Shown piece after piece: positions 1-7,660 of a stretch of 10,872 nt of DNA (positions within the stretch are counted from its first letter, which is position 1; the number at the start of each line of letters is the position of its first letter). Below the pieces are notes generated by a model. It was not told the DNA's origin, made no database searches, and was given only the letters and a program-made list of their open reading frames with translations. The stretch comes from an uncultured Lysobacteraceae bacterium (GTDB lineage Bacteria > Pseudomonadota > Gammaproteobacteria > Xanthomonadales > Rhodanobacteraceae), in contig CAMLSI010000144.1 of NCBI GenBank assembly GCA_946482585.1, forward strand, positions 1 to 10,872, written 5' to 3'. Both the position numbers and the translations under genes were made by a program.

Positions 1-855
1 ATGCGTCACGCTCGTCACACGGCCCTTGTCGTCGTAGACCGTGCTCGTCACCAGGGTCACCAGCGCCCCGTTCACCGTGCGCTTGCTCGTCTCGCTCAGC
101 ACCCGGCCGTTCGCGTCGTACGTGTACGTGGTCTCGCTGCCCAGCGCATCCGTCTGCTTCGTCACCCATCCCTTGGCGTGGTAGCCGAACTGCGTCGTCG
201 CACCGCTCGCATCCTGCAGCGCGCTCAGCTCGCCCGTGTTCGTCGCCGTGAAGCGGTCGTAGCCCAAGGTCGTCGTCTGGTTCAGCGCATCCTTCGTCGT
301 CTGCAGCGTGTTGAACGTCACGTCGTACGTGTTCGTCACCACCGCCCGGTTCGGATCCACCGCACTGAACGTCTGCGTCAGCGCGTTCTTCGCGTTGTAC
401 GTGCTGCGCGTCGTCTGCAGCAGCGCGTTCTTCTCCGTCAGCGCATTGCCCCAGGCGTCGTAGGTCCAGGTCGTCGTGTGATCCAGCGCATCGGTCCGCG
501 TCAGCTCGTTGCCGTCCGCATCGTAGGTGTGTTCGGTCGTCTCGTTCAGCGCGTTGGTCTCGGCCAGTACCCGACCTTCCTCGTCGTAGACGTACGCCGT
601 CTCGTAGCCGCGCCGGTTCTTCACCCGCTCCGTGCGCTCGGCGATCAGGTGCGTGTACTCGATGCGGTGATCGTCCGCGTCGATCGTCGCGATCAGCCGG
701 CCCTCGTCGTTGTATTCGTTGCGCTGCACCCGGATCCCGCGCGCATCGACCAGGTCTTCCAGGTAATGCGGCCAGCGCGGCTTGTACGCGAACCGCGTCG
801 CCTGCCGCAGTGCGTCCGACGCCGCGATCAGATCGCCTTCCGCGCTGTAGTCGTA
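1..855 (-). repeat. YD/RHS repeat array (protein level)
   Basis: Residues about 2187-2471 of the giant protein contain ten to eleven degenerate YD repeats. Unit starts include YDYSAEGDL, YNDEGRLIA, YDEEGRVLA, YDADGNELT, YDAWGNALT, YDANGRVLS and YDDKGRVTS, most of them followed by a (T/S)(D/N)AL turn. Units vary from about 20 to 30 residues. Such repeats build the beta-sheet spiral of RHS and Tc-toxin C-type shells. The array is still running at the left edge, so the usual C-terminal RHS core motif has not been reached. Confidence 0.93.
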
Positions 856-3800
856 GCTCAGCTCCTTGCCGTCCGGCAGCACGATGCGCTGGATCCGGTT
901 GCGCCCGTCGCGCACGAACCGCACCGCCTGGCCGCTCGTGTGCGTGATCCCCGTCGCGCTGAACGTCAGCGCCTTGCCCGTCGGCTCGGCGATCCGCACC
1001 ACGCCGCCCGCGTTCTGGTCGATGTCGTAGACCACCCCTTCGCGCGTCGTCAGCCGGTAATAGCTCGGATCCGCCGCCAGCGTCGCATCGCCCGGATCGG
1101 TGAGATGACTCGCCGGTTCGCCCGCGATCTGCGTGATGCGCAGCTGCGTGTAGCTGTGCTGCGTCAGCGTCGAGGTCGTGCCCGCCTCCGGCGCATAGGT
1201 CAGCGTCACGTACGCCGGCGCGACCAGCGCCGTGCACTCCGGCGCCGCCTTGGCCACGAACCGCTCGGTCGTACCGTCGGGCAGGGTGATGCTCACGCGC
1301 CGCGGACCCGCCGACACCGCACACCACTTGACCCCCGCTCCCGCGCCGCTCTTCTGCAGCTGCCAGCCGTAACCCGCCCGCTGCGATTCGCTCACCCGCA
1401 CGTTGCGGTAGTCCACCGTCCAGCCGTGACCGAAGTCCAGCGATTCCTCGCGCTGCCGCGTGTCGTACGTCCGCGTGATCCGGATCGGGATCCCCGCCAG
1501 CGGCAGGGTCGCTTCCTCGAACGTGATCGCGAAGTGGCCCACCTTCATCTCGCCGTCCACGCTCAGCAGTGTCGTGGCCACGCTCGTGCGGCCGCTGGTG
1601 TCCGTGGCCTGCAGGATCAGTGCGACTTCGCCGTTCAGCAGCAGGGTCGGATCGAAGGTACCCAGCGCCGCGTTCGTCACGTTGCCGGTGCCGCGCGCGA
1701 TCACCGTCGTGGGCGACGTGGGCGAGCTCGCCTGCCGCACCGACAGCGACCAGTTCAGCAGGTTGGCGTCGCTGACGGTGCCGGTCACGGTGCTCGGGGC
1801 CGTGATGCGGCTGTCGGCCGCCGGGGTCGCGATCGCGACCACGGGCGGCGTGGTATCGCTCGGATCGATGACGCCGAAGTTCACCGTGCTCGTCCCCGTC
1901 GCCGGGCCGTCGGTCAGGGTCACGACCAGCGTGTGGGCGCCCGGGGTCGCCGGTGCGGTCAGCGTCGTCGTGCCGAGGCTCAGCGTGACCGGCTGGCCGT
2001 CGAGCGTGGCCGCTACGCTCATGGTGGGACTGCTCTCGCCCGCCGTGACGTGCACCTGTACCGACTGTCCCGGCAACGGCGCGCTCGGGGTCAGCGTGAC
2101 CTGCACGTCGATCGGCGCGTCGGCCGCGACCACGTCGATGGTCCAGCCCTGGTCGGTGAACAGGCTCGCATCGCTCGCGCGCAGCACCACCGGTACACGA
2201 TCGGCCGCGCCCGGCGTCCAGGTGACCAGGCCGCTGCCGCTCACGTTCATGCCCGACGGCGCGCCCGGCACGCTGTAGCTCAGGACATCTGCATCCGGAT
2301 CACTCGCCGCGCTCGCGTAGCGGTATTCCCGCCCCACGCGCGCCCGGGTCGGCGGCACCGTGCTGAACGCCGGCGCGCGGTTCGTACTGCCCGCCGCGCG
2401 CACTTCCAGCGTATAGCGCTGCTCGGTCACGTTGCCGCGGCCGTCGTTGGCGCGCACGGTCACGCCGTAGTTCACCCCGGCGGGACGCTCCACATTCGGC
2501 CAGGTGATCAGCCCCGTCGTCGCATTGATCGTCATCGCCCACGATGGCGGCGCGAACAGGCTGTAGCTCAGCGTATCGCCGTCGGCATCGCTGGCACTGA
2601 CCGCGTAGGTATAGGTCTTGCCCTGGGTCGCCACGGTCACCGGCGTGCTCGTGAACACCGGCGCATGGCCGGCCTGCTCCACCGCGATCACCCACTCCAC
2701 GACCGTGCTGCCGCCGTGGTCGTCGCTGACCGTCGCGCGCACCGGGTTCGCGCCGACGTGCCCCAGGCCCGGCGTCCAGCTCACCTGGCCCGCCGCGGTC
2801 ATCGTCATGCCCACCGGGCCACGGTTCAGTGTATAGACCAGCGGGTCACCGTCCGCGTCGGTCGCGACCAGCGCGCCGCCGTAGCTCTGGCCCGCGAGCA
2901 CGCTGCCCGGCGGATAGCCCGTCACCACCGGCAACGCATTGGGCAGCACGGTGAGGGCGAACGTGCGTTCGCTCGCCGCACCGGCGAGATCCGTCGCGCG
3001 CAGCACCACCGTCGCCGTACCGGTCTGCGCCGGCGTGGGTGTCCAGACGAAGCGGCCGCGCAGGTCGTCCACGTCGCTGCCGGCTGGGCCGCTGACCAGG
3101 TCGTAGCGCACCGCGTCGCCATAGTCGGCGTCGCTCGTCTCCAGCGTGACGGCGTAGTTCTCCCCGACGCGTACCGCCGGCAGGCTGGCCGTCGTCCACT
3201 GCGGCGCGCGGTTGGCGGCGCTCACGCGCAGGCCGTAGGTCTGGGTGTCGGACAATCCCGCCGCATCGGCCACCCGCACACTCACGCGCGACAGCTGCGC
3301 GGTGTTGTTGTTCTCCACGCACTCGGTGACCGACGCGCCCGCGTCCACCTGTGCAGCCAGCTGCGCGCCCAGCGGCGTGCCCGGCGCCAAGGTGAGCACC
3401 ACCTCCTGCGCCGCGCCGACCGCCAGCGCCGGTACCGCGGTTTCCCCGAGCAGCGTGCCGCCGGAGGCCGCGCCGTCGTAGAAGCGCACGCTGGTGGCGG
3501 CGCTCGGCGCCAGACCGCGGTTGCGCACGCGCACCGTCAGCACCGTACCCAGGGAGTCGGTCACTTCGCTCAAGGCGAACGGCGCCAGATCCGGCTGGCC
3601 CAGCGGATGGCCCCGCAGCGGCGCGTTGCCGCGGTAGTACCGCGAGTGCTGCCAGCTCGGCAGCGGCTGCGCCGGAATGCGCCCGGCCTCGTCGATGCCC
3701 GTGATCGCGTACGCGTGCTGATTCCACATCGAGCGCGCCGGCATCCAGCGCTCCTGCGCATCGCGGATCAGGGTCAGCGCGATGTCGTCGCTGTACAGCA

Positions 3801-6800
3801 GGTCCGCATGGCCGTTGCCGTCCACGTCGGCAATGACCGCGTTTTCCACATAGGTGCCGCTCGTCAGCGGCCGCGTCAGCCGTTCCGATCCCGTGCGCCC
3901 GTCGAGGATGCGCACCGAGGTCTGGCCTGCGAACACCACCTCGTCGCGGTTGTCGCCGTCGAAGTCGAACACGCTCGGCGTCGCCAGCGACGAACCGTCG
4001 TCGCTGAGCGTTTCCCAGATCTGGCTGCCGTCGGCGCGCAGCGCCCGCAGCGTCGTCGTCGTCGCCACCACGAAGTCCGTCGCGCGATCGCCGTCCACGT
4101 CACCCAGCGCCGGGTATGAGGTGTTGAGTTCGCCCGCGAAGGTGATCGGGTAGCCGGCCCGGGCCGTGCCGTCGTGTTCCACCACGAGCACCCGGTTGTC
4201 GTAGCTCGCCACGAGCTCGGGCGCCGGATCCGCGTCGAGCTGGCCCACCGCCCAGCGGATGAACTGCGTGCCCGTGCCGATCGTCGCGTGGCTCAGGGTC
4301 CAGCGCAGCGTGCCGTCGGCGTTGAGCACGGTCTTGCCCATCAGCACTTCCTGCGTGCCGTCCCCGTCGAGATCCACCGCGACCGGGATCGATCCCGCAA
4401 ACCCCACCCCCGCCACCGTGCTGGTCCACTTCGGCACGCCGGTGTTGCGGAACGCGCGCCGGTCGGTCAGGATTTCCGCCTGGCCATCGCCGTCCAGGTC
4501 CGCCAGCGTGATCGCCGTGCGGTCGCTGGACATGTTGGTCACCCCGGCCGTGCGCCAGCGCTCCACGCCTTGCGCGGTGAACGAAGCCACCGCCACGCTC
4601 GTGCCCACGTAGACATAGATTTCCGGCCAGCCGTCGCCGTCGGTGTCGCCCAGTGCCGGCGTCGCGCCCAGGCCGGCGAACTCCGCGGTCGCCGACTGCC
4701 ACAGCACGTCGCCCGTGACGCCGTCGCGCGCGAGCAGACGCCCGCCCTGGGTCACGATCACCGTGGGGTGGTCGGCGGCATCCAGCACGCCGTTGCCGCT
4801 GGTGTCGACCACGCGTCCGACCAGCGGCGTGTGGTAGAGGCCCGGCGTCTTGCGCCAGATCTGCGCCGCGGTGAACGGCGTCGTGGCCGGGATCGCCGGA
4901 GCCAGCCGGCACTGCAGGTTCGGCAGCTCCACGCCGTCGGCCAGCGCCGGAGCCGGCATCCAGTCGATGCGGCCGCCGGTCGCATGGACCGTCATGCCCG
5001 ATGGCGCCAGCGGCAGGCTCCAGCTCTGCGTGTCGTTCGTATCCGGGTCGCTCGCGGTCGCGTCGTAGCGGTAGGCCGTGCCGACGCTCGCGCCCGTGAC
5101 CGGCGTGCTCGTGATCACGGGCGCGCGGTTGGCCTGGACCACATCGAGCGTGATCGTGGCGGGTGCCGAGGTCGTGAATCCGTCGCTCACCGTGAACGCG
5201 AAGCTGTCGCTGCCGGCATAGCCCGCGTCCGGCGTATAGGTCAGCGCGGGAGCCGTGCCCGACAGGCTGCCGTGCGCGGGCGGCGTCGTGACCGTGAAGC
5301 TCAGTGGATCGTTGTCCGCATCCGTGCCGGCCAGCGTGATCGCGGCAGCCGATCCGGTCACCGTGACCGTGGCGGGACTCGCCACCGGCGACTGGTTGGT
5401 GCGCGGATTGCTGTCGCTGGCGCTGGCCATCGGCGACACGGCCGAGTGCGTGCTCGCGAGATTGACCAGCGTGGCGACGTTGAGCGAAGCCGCGAACGTG
5501 ACCGGCACGCTCAGGCGCAGCGCCGGGCCGCTGCCCGGCGGCAGCGTCGCGCCGCTCAGCGCGGCCGTCGCACCGCCGGCATTGCCGCTGACGCTGCCGC
5601 AGCTCGCGCCGCCGCTGGCCGTGCAGACCGGAGTTCCACTCAGCGTCACGCCGCCGGGCAACGCGTCGTCGATGACCAGCGCCGTGGCCGTCGATGGGCC
5701 TGCGTTGGTCACGTCGATCTGGTACGTGGCCGAGCCGCCCGGGGCATACGTGGCCGCGTTGTCGCTTTTGGCGATCGACAGCGCCGCGAGGCAGTTCACC
5801 GTCAGCGTGTGACTGGCCGTGTTGTCCGCGCTGCCGCCCGGGGCCGGCGAGGTGAAACCGGCCTGCACCGACGTACCTTCGCCCAGGCCCGCCGGCGGCG
5901 GCAGTGCCGCGCTCTGCGTGACGTCGCTGCAGCGGGTCGGAGCGATCGCCGCGCTGATCGCGTAGGTCAGCATGCCGCCCGCTGCGGCGTTGCCCGCCGG
6001 CAGCAGGCCCGTGCCCGCGATCGCACCGCTGCCCGTGGTGCTGCCGTCGACCGCGCCCCCCGGGCACTGCGCCCCTCCCGTCGCCGTGCAGGTCCAGCTC
6101 GTGAACGCGAGGCCCGCCGACGGCGTCAGCGCGAGCGGCACCGAGACGTCGTGTGCCGTCGGGTCGCCCGTCGCCGGACGTGCCGTGTGGTTGCTCAGCG
6201 TCCAGGTATAGCCCAGCGATTCACCGCCCAGCGCCGCGCCGGTGCTCGCCGCGAACGCGCTCACCAGATCCACGTCGTTGTCGGTCACGCTCAGTGTCGT
6301 CGCCGTGATCGGCGCGCCGCCGCAGGTCTGCGTCGAGCTGAGCACGTAGTCCGTCGGCGAAGACGTGATCGCGAGCACCAGCGTCTCGCCGTCCTCGATC
6401 ACGCTGTCGTCGATCAGGCTCAGCGGCAGCGCGACGTCGGTGCCGTCGTACACGCCGGCCGGAATCGTCACCGTCAGCGTCGTCGTGCCGCTTCCCGTCG
6501 TGTAGTCGCTGTCCAGCGTCGCCGTGCTGGAACCCTGCACCGCCAGCGTGACCGCGATGCCGCCCGCCGGCACCGTGCCGGCCACGCGCAGTGCCGGCAG
6601 TCCGGTCGTCGCGCCTTCGCGCACGCTCGCCGTCGCCGCCGTCAGCTCCACGAACGGCCGCAGCGTCATCTGGATGTCGTCGATGAAGTTGCCGATCGTC
6701 GCGCCGCCCGCCGCCGACACCGCCTCGAAGCCGATCGCCTGAGTCCCCGTGGCGCCCTGCCAGGTGAACTCGCCCGAATAGTCGCGCCAGCCGTTCGTGG

Positions 6801-7413
6801 CCGCCGCCGAGCTGCAGCTGTTCGCGCCGACCGCGCCGTCGGCGCTGCCCGTGCCGTAGCACGTGACCACGCCGCCACCGCCGTCGTTCTGCGTCCCCGC
6901 ACGCACCACGCGGTTCGTGCCCGCGCTCGCACCGACGCGGAATTCGGTCACGTCGTCCGTCGTCGCGCTCTGCCGCCCGCGGTGGCTGAAACGCCAGCCC
7001 ACGAGCTCTCCCGCGGCGAGGCACACGTTCTGGTAGATCCGCGACGCCGCTTCCGCGTTGAGCTCCGCGAACTGCGTTCCTGCGCGCGCCGACACGCCGT
7101 TGAAAGCATTGGCCCAGATTTCGATCAGAGGACCCGGCGTCTGCGCCACGTTCGGCGCACAGCCCGTACCGTTCTGCGACGGATGGTTCGTCGTCCACCC
7201 CGGCACCGTCGCTTCGGATACCTGGAAATAGCACGTCGTCGGCGATGCCGACGGCTGCTCGAAACCCAGGTTCACGAACGTGCGCTGGACCTGGGCACTC
7301 GCCGGCGGCGCCGCACACACCGCCGTCACTACAACCAACGCACGGACAACACCTGTACGCCACGCGCACGCCACCGCACGGCCGGCAACCGCCAGCCCGT
7401 TCTTCGACACCAT
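1..7413 (-). CDS. Giant secreted FG-GAP/CARDB/Ig/RHS-repeat protein, 3' end outside window
   Basis: 2,471 residues are visible in one unbroken frame; the C-terminus is off the left edge. A Sec signal peptide (about 1-40, cleavage ASA|Q) implies export to the envelope or exterior. Approximate domain order by residue: N-terminal domain with several Cys (41-250), Calx-beta-like (254-380), Cys-containing spacer (381-544), DUF11-like (545-665), cadherin-like (672-760), putative Ig (762-835), eight FG-GAP-type repeats (864-1215), a WNQHAY-containing linker (1215-1273), CARDB (1274-1374), four putative-Ig domains (1401-1765), Big-type Ig domains (1766-1950), RHS entry segment with RTYDTR and DFGHGW (1952-2010), and YD repeats (2187 to the edge). 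The ATG at 7413 is preceded by AGGGG with 7-nt spacing. In known RHS proteins the repeats form a shell around a variable C-terminal effector; adhesin or polymorphic-toxin function is inferred here. No PAAR or VgrG-like domain was seen at the N-terminus, so Sec export rather than type VI loading is likely. It lies behind a terminator and is probably its own transcription unit. Confidence 0.93.
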   Translation of the reverse strand, partial: MVSKNGLAVAGRAVACAWRTGVVRALVVVTAVCAAPPASAQVQRTFVNLGFEQPSASPTTCYFQVSEATVPGWTTNHPSQNGTGCAPNVAQTPGPLIEIWANAFNGVSARAGTQFAELNAEAASRIYQNVCLAAGELVGWRFSHRGRQSATTDDVTEFRVGASAGTNRVVRAGTQNDGGGGVVTCYGTGSADGAVGANSCSSAAATNGWRDYSGEFTWQGATGTQAIGFEAVSAAGGATIGNFIDDIQMTLRPFVELTAATASVREGATTGLPALRVAGTVPAGGIAVTLAVQGSSTATLDSDYTTGSGTTTLTVTIPAGVYDGTDVALPLSLIDDSVIEDGETLVLAITSSPTDYVLSSTQTCGGAPITATTLSVTDNDVDLVSAFAASTGAALGGESLGYTWTLSNHTARPATGDPTAHDVSVPLALTPSAGLAFTSWTCTATGGAQCPGGAVDGSTTGSGAIAGTGLLPAGNAAAGGMLTYAISAAIAPTRCSDVTQSAALPPPAGLGEGTSVQAGFTSPAPGGSADNTASHTLTVNCLAALSIAKSDNAATYAPGGSATYQIDVTNAGPSTATALVIDDALPGGVTLSGTPVCTASGGASCGSVSGNAGGATAALSGATLPPGSGPALRLSVPVTFAASLNVATLVNLASTHSAVSPMASASDSNPRTNQSPVASPATVTVTGSAAAITLAGTDADNDPLSFTVTTPPAHGSLSGTAPALTYTPDAGYAGSDSFAFTVSDGFTTSAPATITLDVVQANRAPVITSTPVTGASVGTAYRYDATASDPDTNDTQSWSLPLAPSGMTVHATGGRIDWMPAPALADGVELPNLQCRLAPAIPATTPFTAAQIWRKTPGLYHTPLVGRVVDTSGNGVLDAADHPTVIVTQGGRLLARDGVTGDVLWQSATAEFAGLGATPALGDTDGDGWPEIYVYVGTSVAVASFTAQGVERWRTAGVTNMSSDRTAITLADLDGDGQAEILTDRRAFRNTGVPKWTSTVAGVGFAGSIPVAVDLDGDGTQEVLMGKTVLNADGTLRWTLSHATIGTGTQFIRWAVGQLDADPAPELVASYDNRVLVVEHDGTARAGYPITFAGELNTSYPALGDVDGDRATDFVVATTTTLRALRADGSQIWETLSDDGSSLATPSVFDFDGDNRDEVVFAGQTSVRILDGRTGSERLTRPLTSGTYVENAVIADVDGNGHADLLYSDDIALTLIRDAQERWMPARSMWNQHAYAITGIDEAGRIPAQPLPSWQHSRYYRGNAPLRGHPLGQPDLAPFALSEVTDSLGTVLTVRVRNRGLAPSAATSVRFYDGAASGGTLLGETAVPALAVGAAQEVVLTLAPGTPLGAQLAAQVDAGASVTECVENNNTAQLSRVSVRVADAAGLSDTQTYGLRVSAANRAPQWTTASLPAVRVGENYAVTLETSDADYGDAVRYDLVSGPAGSDVDDLRGRFVWTPTPAQTGTATVVLRATDLAGAASERTFALTVLPNALPVVTGYPPGSVLAGQSYGGALVATDADGDPLVYTLNRGPVGMTMTAAGQVSWTPGLGHVGANPVRATVSDDHGGSTVVEWVIAVEQAGHAPVFTSTPVTVATQGKTYTYAVSASDADGDTLSYSLFAPPSWAMTINATTGLITWPNVERPAGVNYGVTVRANDGRGNVTEQRYTLEVRAAGSTNRAPAFSTVPPTRARVGREYRYASAASDPDADVLSYSVPGAPSGMNVSGSGLVTWTPGAADRVPVVLRASDASLFTDQGWTIDVVAADAPIDVQVTLTPSAPLPGQSVQVHVTAGESSPTMSVAATLDGQPVTLSLGTTTLTAPATPGAHTLVVTLTDGPATGTSTVNFGVIDPSDTTPPVVAIATPAADSRITAPSTVTGTVSDANLLNWSLSVRQASSPTSPTTVIARGTGNVTNAALGTFDPTLLLNGEVALILQATDTSGRTSVATTLLSVDGEMKVGHFAITFEEATLPLAGIPIRITRTYDTRQREESLDFGHGWTVDYRNVRVSESQRAGYGWQLQKSGAGAGVKWCAVSAGPRRVSITLPDGTTERFVAKAAPECTALVAPAYVTLTYAPEAGTTSTLTQHSYTQLRITQIAGEPASHLTDPGDATLAADPSYYRLTTREGVVYDIDQNAGGVVRIAEPTGKALTFSATGITHTSGQAVRFVRDGRNRIQRIVLPDGKELSYDYSAEGDLIAASDALRQATRFAYKPRWPHYLEDLVDARGIRVQRNEYNDEGRLIATIDADDHRIEYTHLIAERTERVKNRRGYETAYVYDEEGRVLAETNALNETTEHTYDADGNELTRTDALDHTTTWTYDAWGNALTEKNALLQTTRSTYNAKNALTQTFSAVDPNRAVVTNTYDVTFNTLQTTKDALNQTTTLGYDRFTATNTGELSALQDASGATTQFGYHAKGWVTKQTDALGSETTYTYDANGRVLSETSKRTVNGALVTLVTSTVYDDKGRVTSVTH
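2119..3213 (-). repeat. Four tandem putative-Ig (He_PIG-like) domains
   Basis: Residues about 1401-1765 hold four units of roughly 90 residues, beginning at about 1401 (NRAPQW), 1492 (NALPVV), 1583 (HAPVF) and 1678 (NRAPAF). Each has a D-A-D or D-P-D turn near residue 30, three of them followed by L-x-Y or V-x-Y, and a W-(T/P)-x strand near residue 60. This is the pattern of putative-Ig domains in large surface proteins. A related fifth unit lies apart at about 762-835, upstream of the FG-GAP/CARDB block. They probably act as spacer stalks. Confidence 0.8.
3769..4824 (-). repeat. Eight FG-GAP/VCBS-type repeats with Asp-rich calcium-type loops
   Basis: Acidic loops begin at residues 870 (DTSGNG), 923 (DTDGDG), 972 (DLDGDG), 1014 (DLDGDG), 1060 (DADPAPE), 1105 (DVDGDR), 1150 (DFDGDN) and 1196 (DVDGNG), each followed by a hydrophobic strand such as EIYVYVG or EVVFAGQ. 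Spacing is about 42-53 residues and settles at 45-46 in the second half. FG-GAP repeats of integrin type form beta-propellers with calcium in the DxDxDG loops; a 7- or 8-bladed propeller is inferred. The loop at 1060 is degenerate and probably does not bind metal. Confidence 0.88.
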
Positions 7414-7420
7414 TGAACTG

Positions 7421-7425
7421 CCCCT
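7421..7425 (-). promoter_or_regulatory. Ribosome-binding site of the giant RHS gene
   Basis: AGGGG lies seven bases upstream of the ATG at 7413. It supports this start, which also gives a complete Sec signal peptide directly at the N-terminus. Confidence 0.6.
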
Positions 7426-7467
7426 GAGAAGTTCGGACCAACACGCATGACTGCGCGCAAGGCGGCG

Positions 7468-7498
7468 ATTATCTCAGCCAAAATGTGACCGATGCCAT
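7468..7498 (-). promoter_or_regulatory. Weak sigma-70-like promoter candidate for the RHS gene
   Basis: On the minus strand GATAAT (7468-7473) is a 5/6 match to the -10 consensus, about 55 bases before the start codon. The best -35 candidate is ATGGCA (7493-7498, 4/6 match), but its 19-base spacing is long. The surrounding gap is clearly less GC-rich than the genes. No better pair was found, so this is only a candidate. Confidence 0.25.
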
Positions 7499-7521
7499 AC
7501 TTTGGAAGCCGAAAACCTTCG

Positions 7522-7535
7522 AATTACCGGTAGTT
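7522..7535. promoter_or_regulatory. 14-bp near-palindrome in the intergenic gap
   Basis: AATTACCGGTAGTT is symmetric around CCGG with one mismatched pair (six of seven pairs match). It lies about 50 bases upstream of the candidate -10 element, in the only AT-richer stretch between the operon terminator and the RHS start. It could be a binding site for a dimeric regulator; no family is assigned. The rest of 7414-7607 shows no gene. Confidence 0.3.
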
Positions 7536-7607
7536 AACGTTTCCGCGGACCTTTCCACAGGGACATCGCGCCCGAGCGGGGCAGCGCGCTTGACCCGCTC
7601 GGCACGG

Positions 7608-7635
7608 AAAAAAAAGGGCGGCCCGAAGGCCGCCC
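7608..7635 (-). terminator. Intrinsic terminator of the porin-transporter operon
   Basis: Read on the minus strand, an 8-bp perfect GC stem (GGGCGGCC / GGCCGCCC, 7616-7635) with a TTCG loop closed by C-G is followed directly by eight T residues (7608-7615). It begins 25 bases after the transporter stop codon. The C(UUCG)G tetraloop is a known exceptionally stable hairpin. It should end transcription before the RHS gene. Confidence 0.95.
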
Positions 7636-7660
7636 CGCTCGTCCGGAGAGCGTCGTACGG

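Noticed and set aside
1..4119. A 1,372-codon open frame on the plus strand.
   Set aside because: It is the codon-aligned antisense of the RHS gene, its product is Arg/His-rich low-complexity sequence with no recognisable domain, and its openness follows from the rarity of TTA, CTA and TCA on the sense strand.
4100..6067. A 655-codon minus-strand frame, and similar ones at 6221-7444 and 2846-3727.
   Set aside because: Shifted frames of the RHS gene. Their products are Gly/Arg/His-rich, whereas the chosen frame gives FG-GAP, CARDB, Ig and YD repeats without a break.
4174..7416. A 1,080-codon open frame on the plus strand.
   Set aside because: Same antisense frame of the RHS gene, starting at GTG after the one antisense stop; Arg-rich, no domain.
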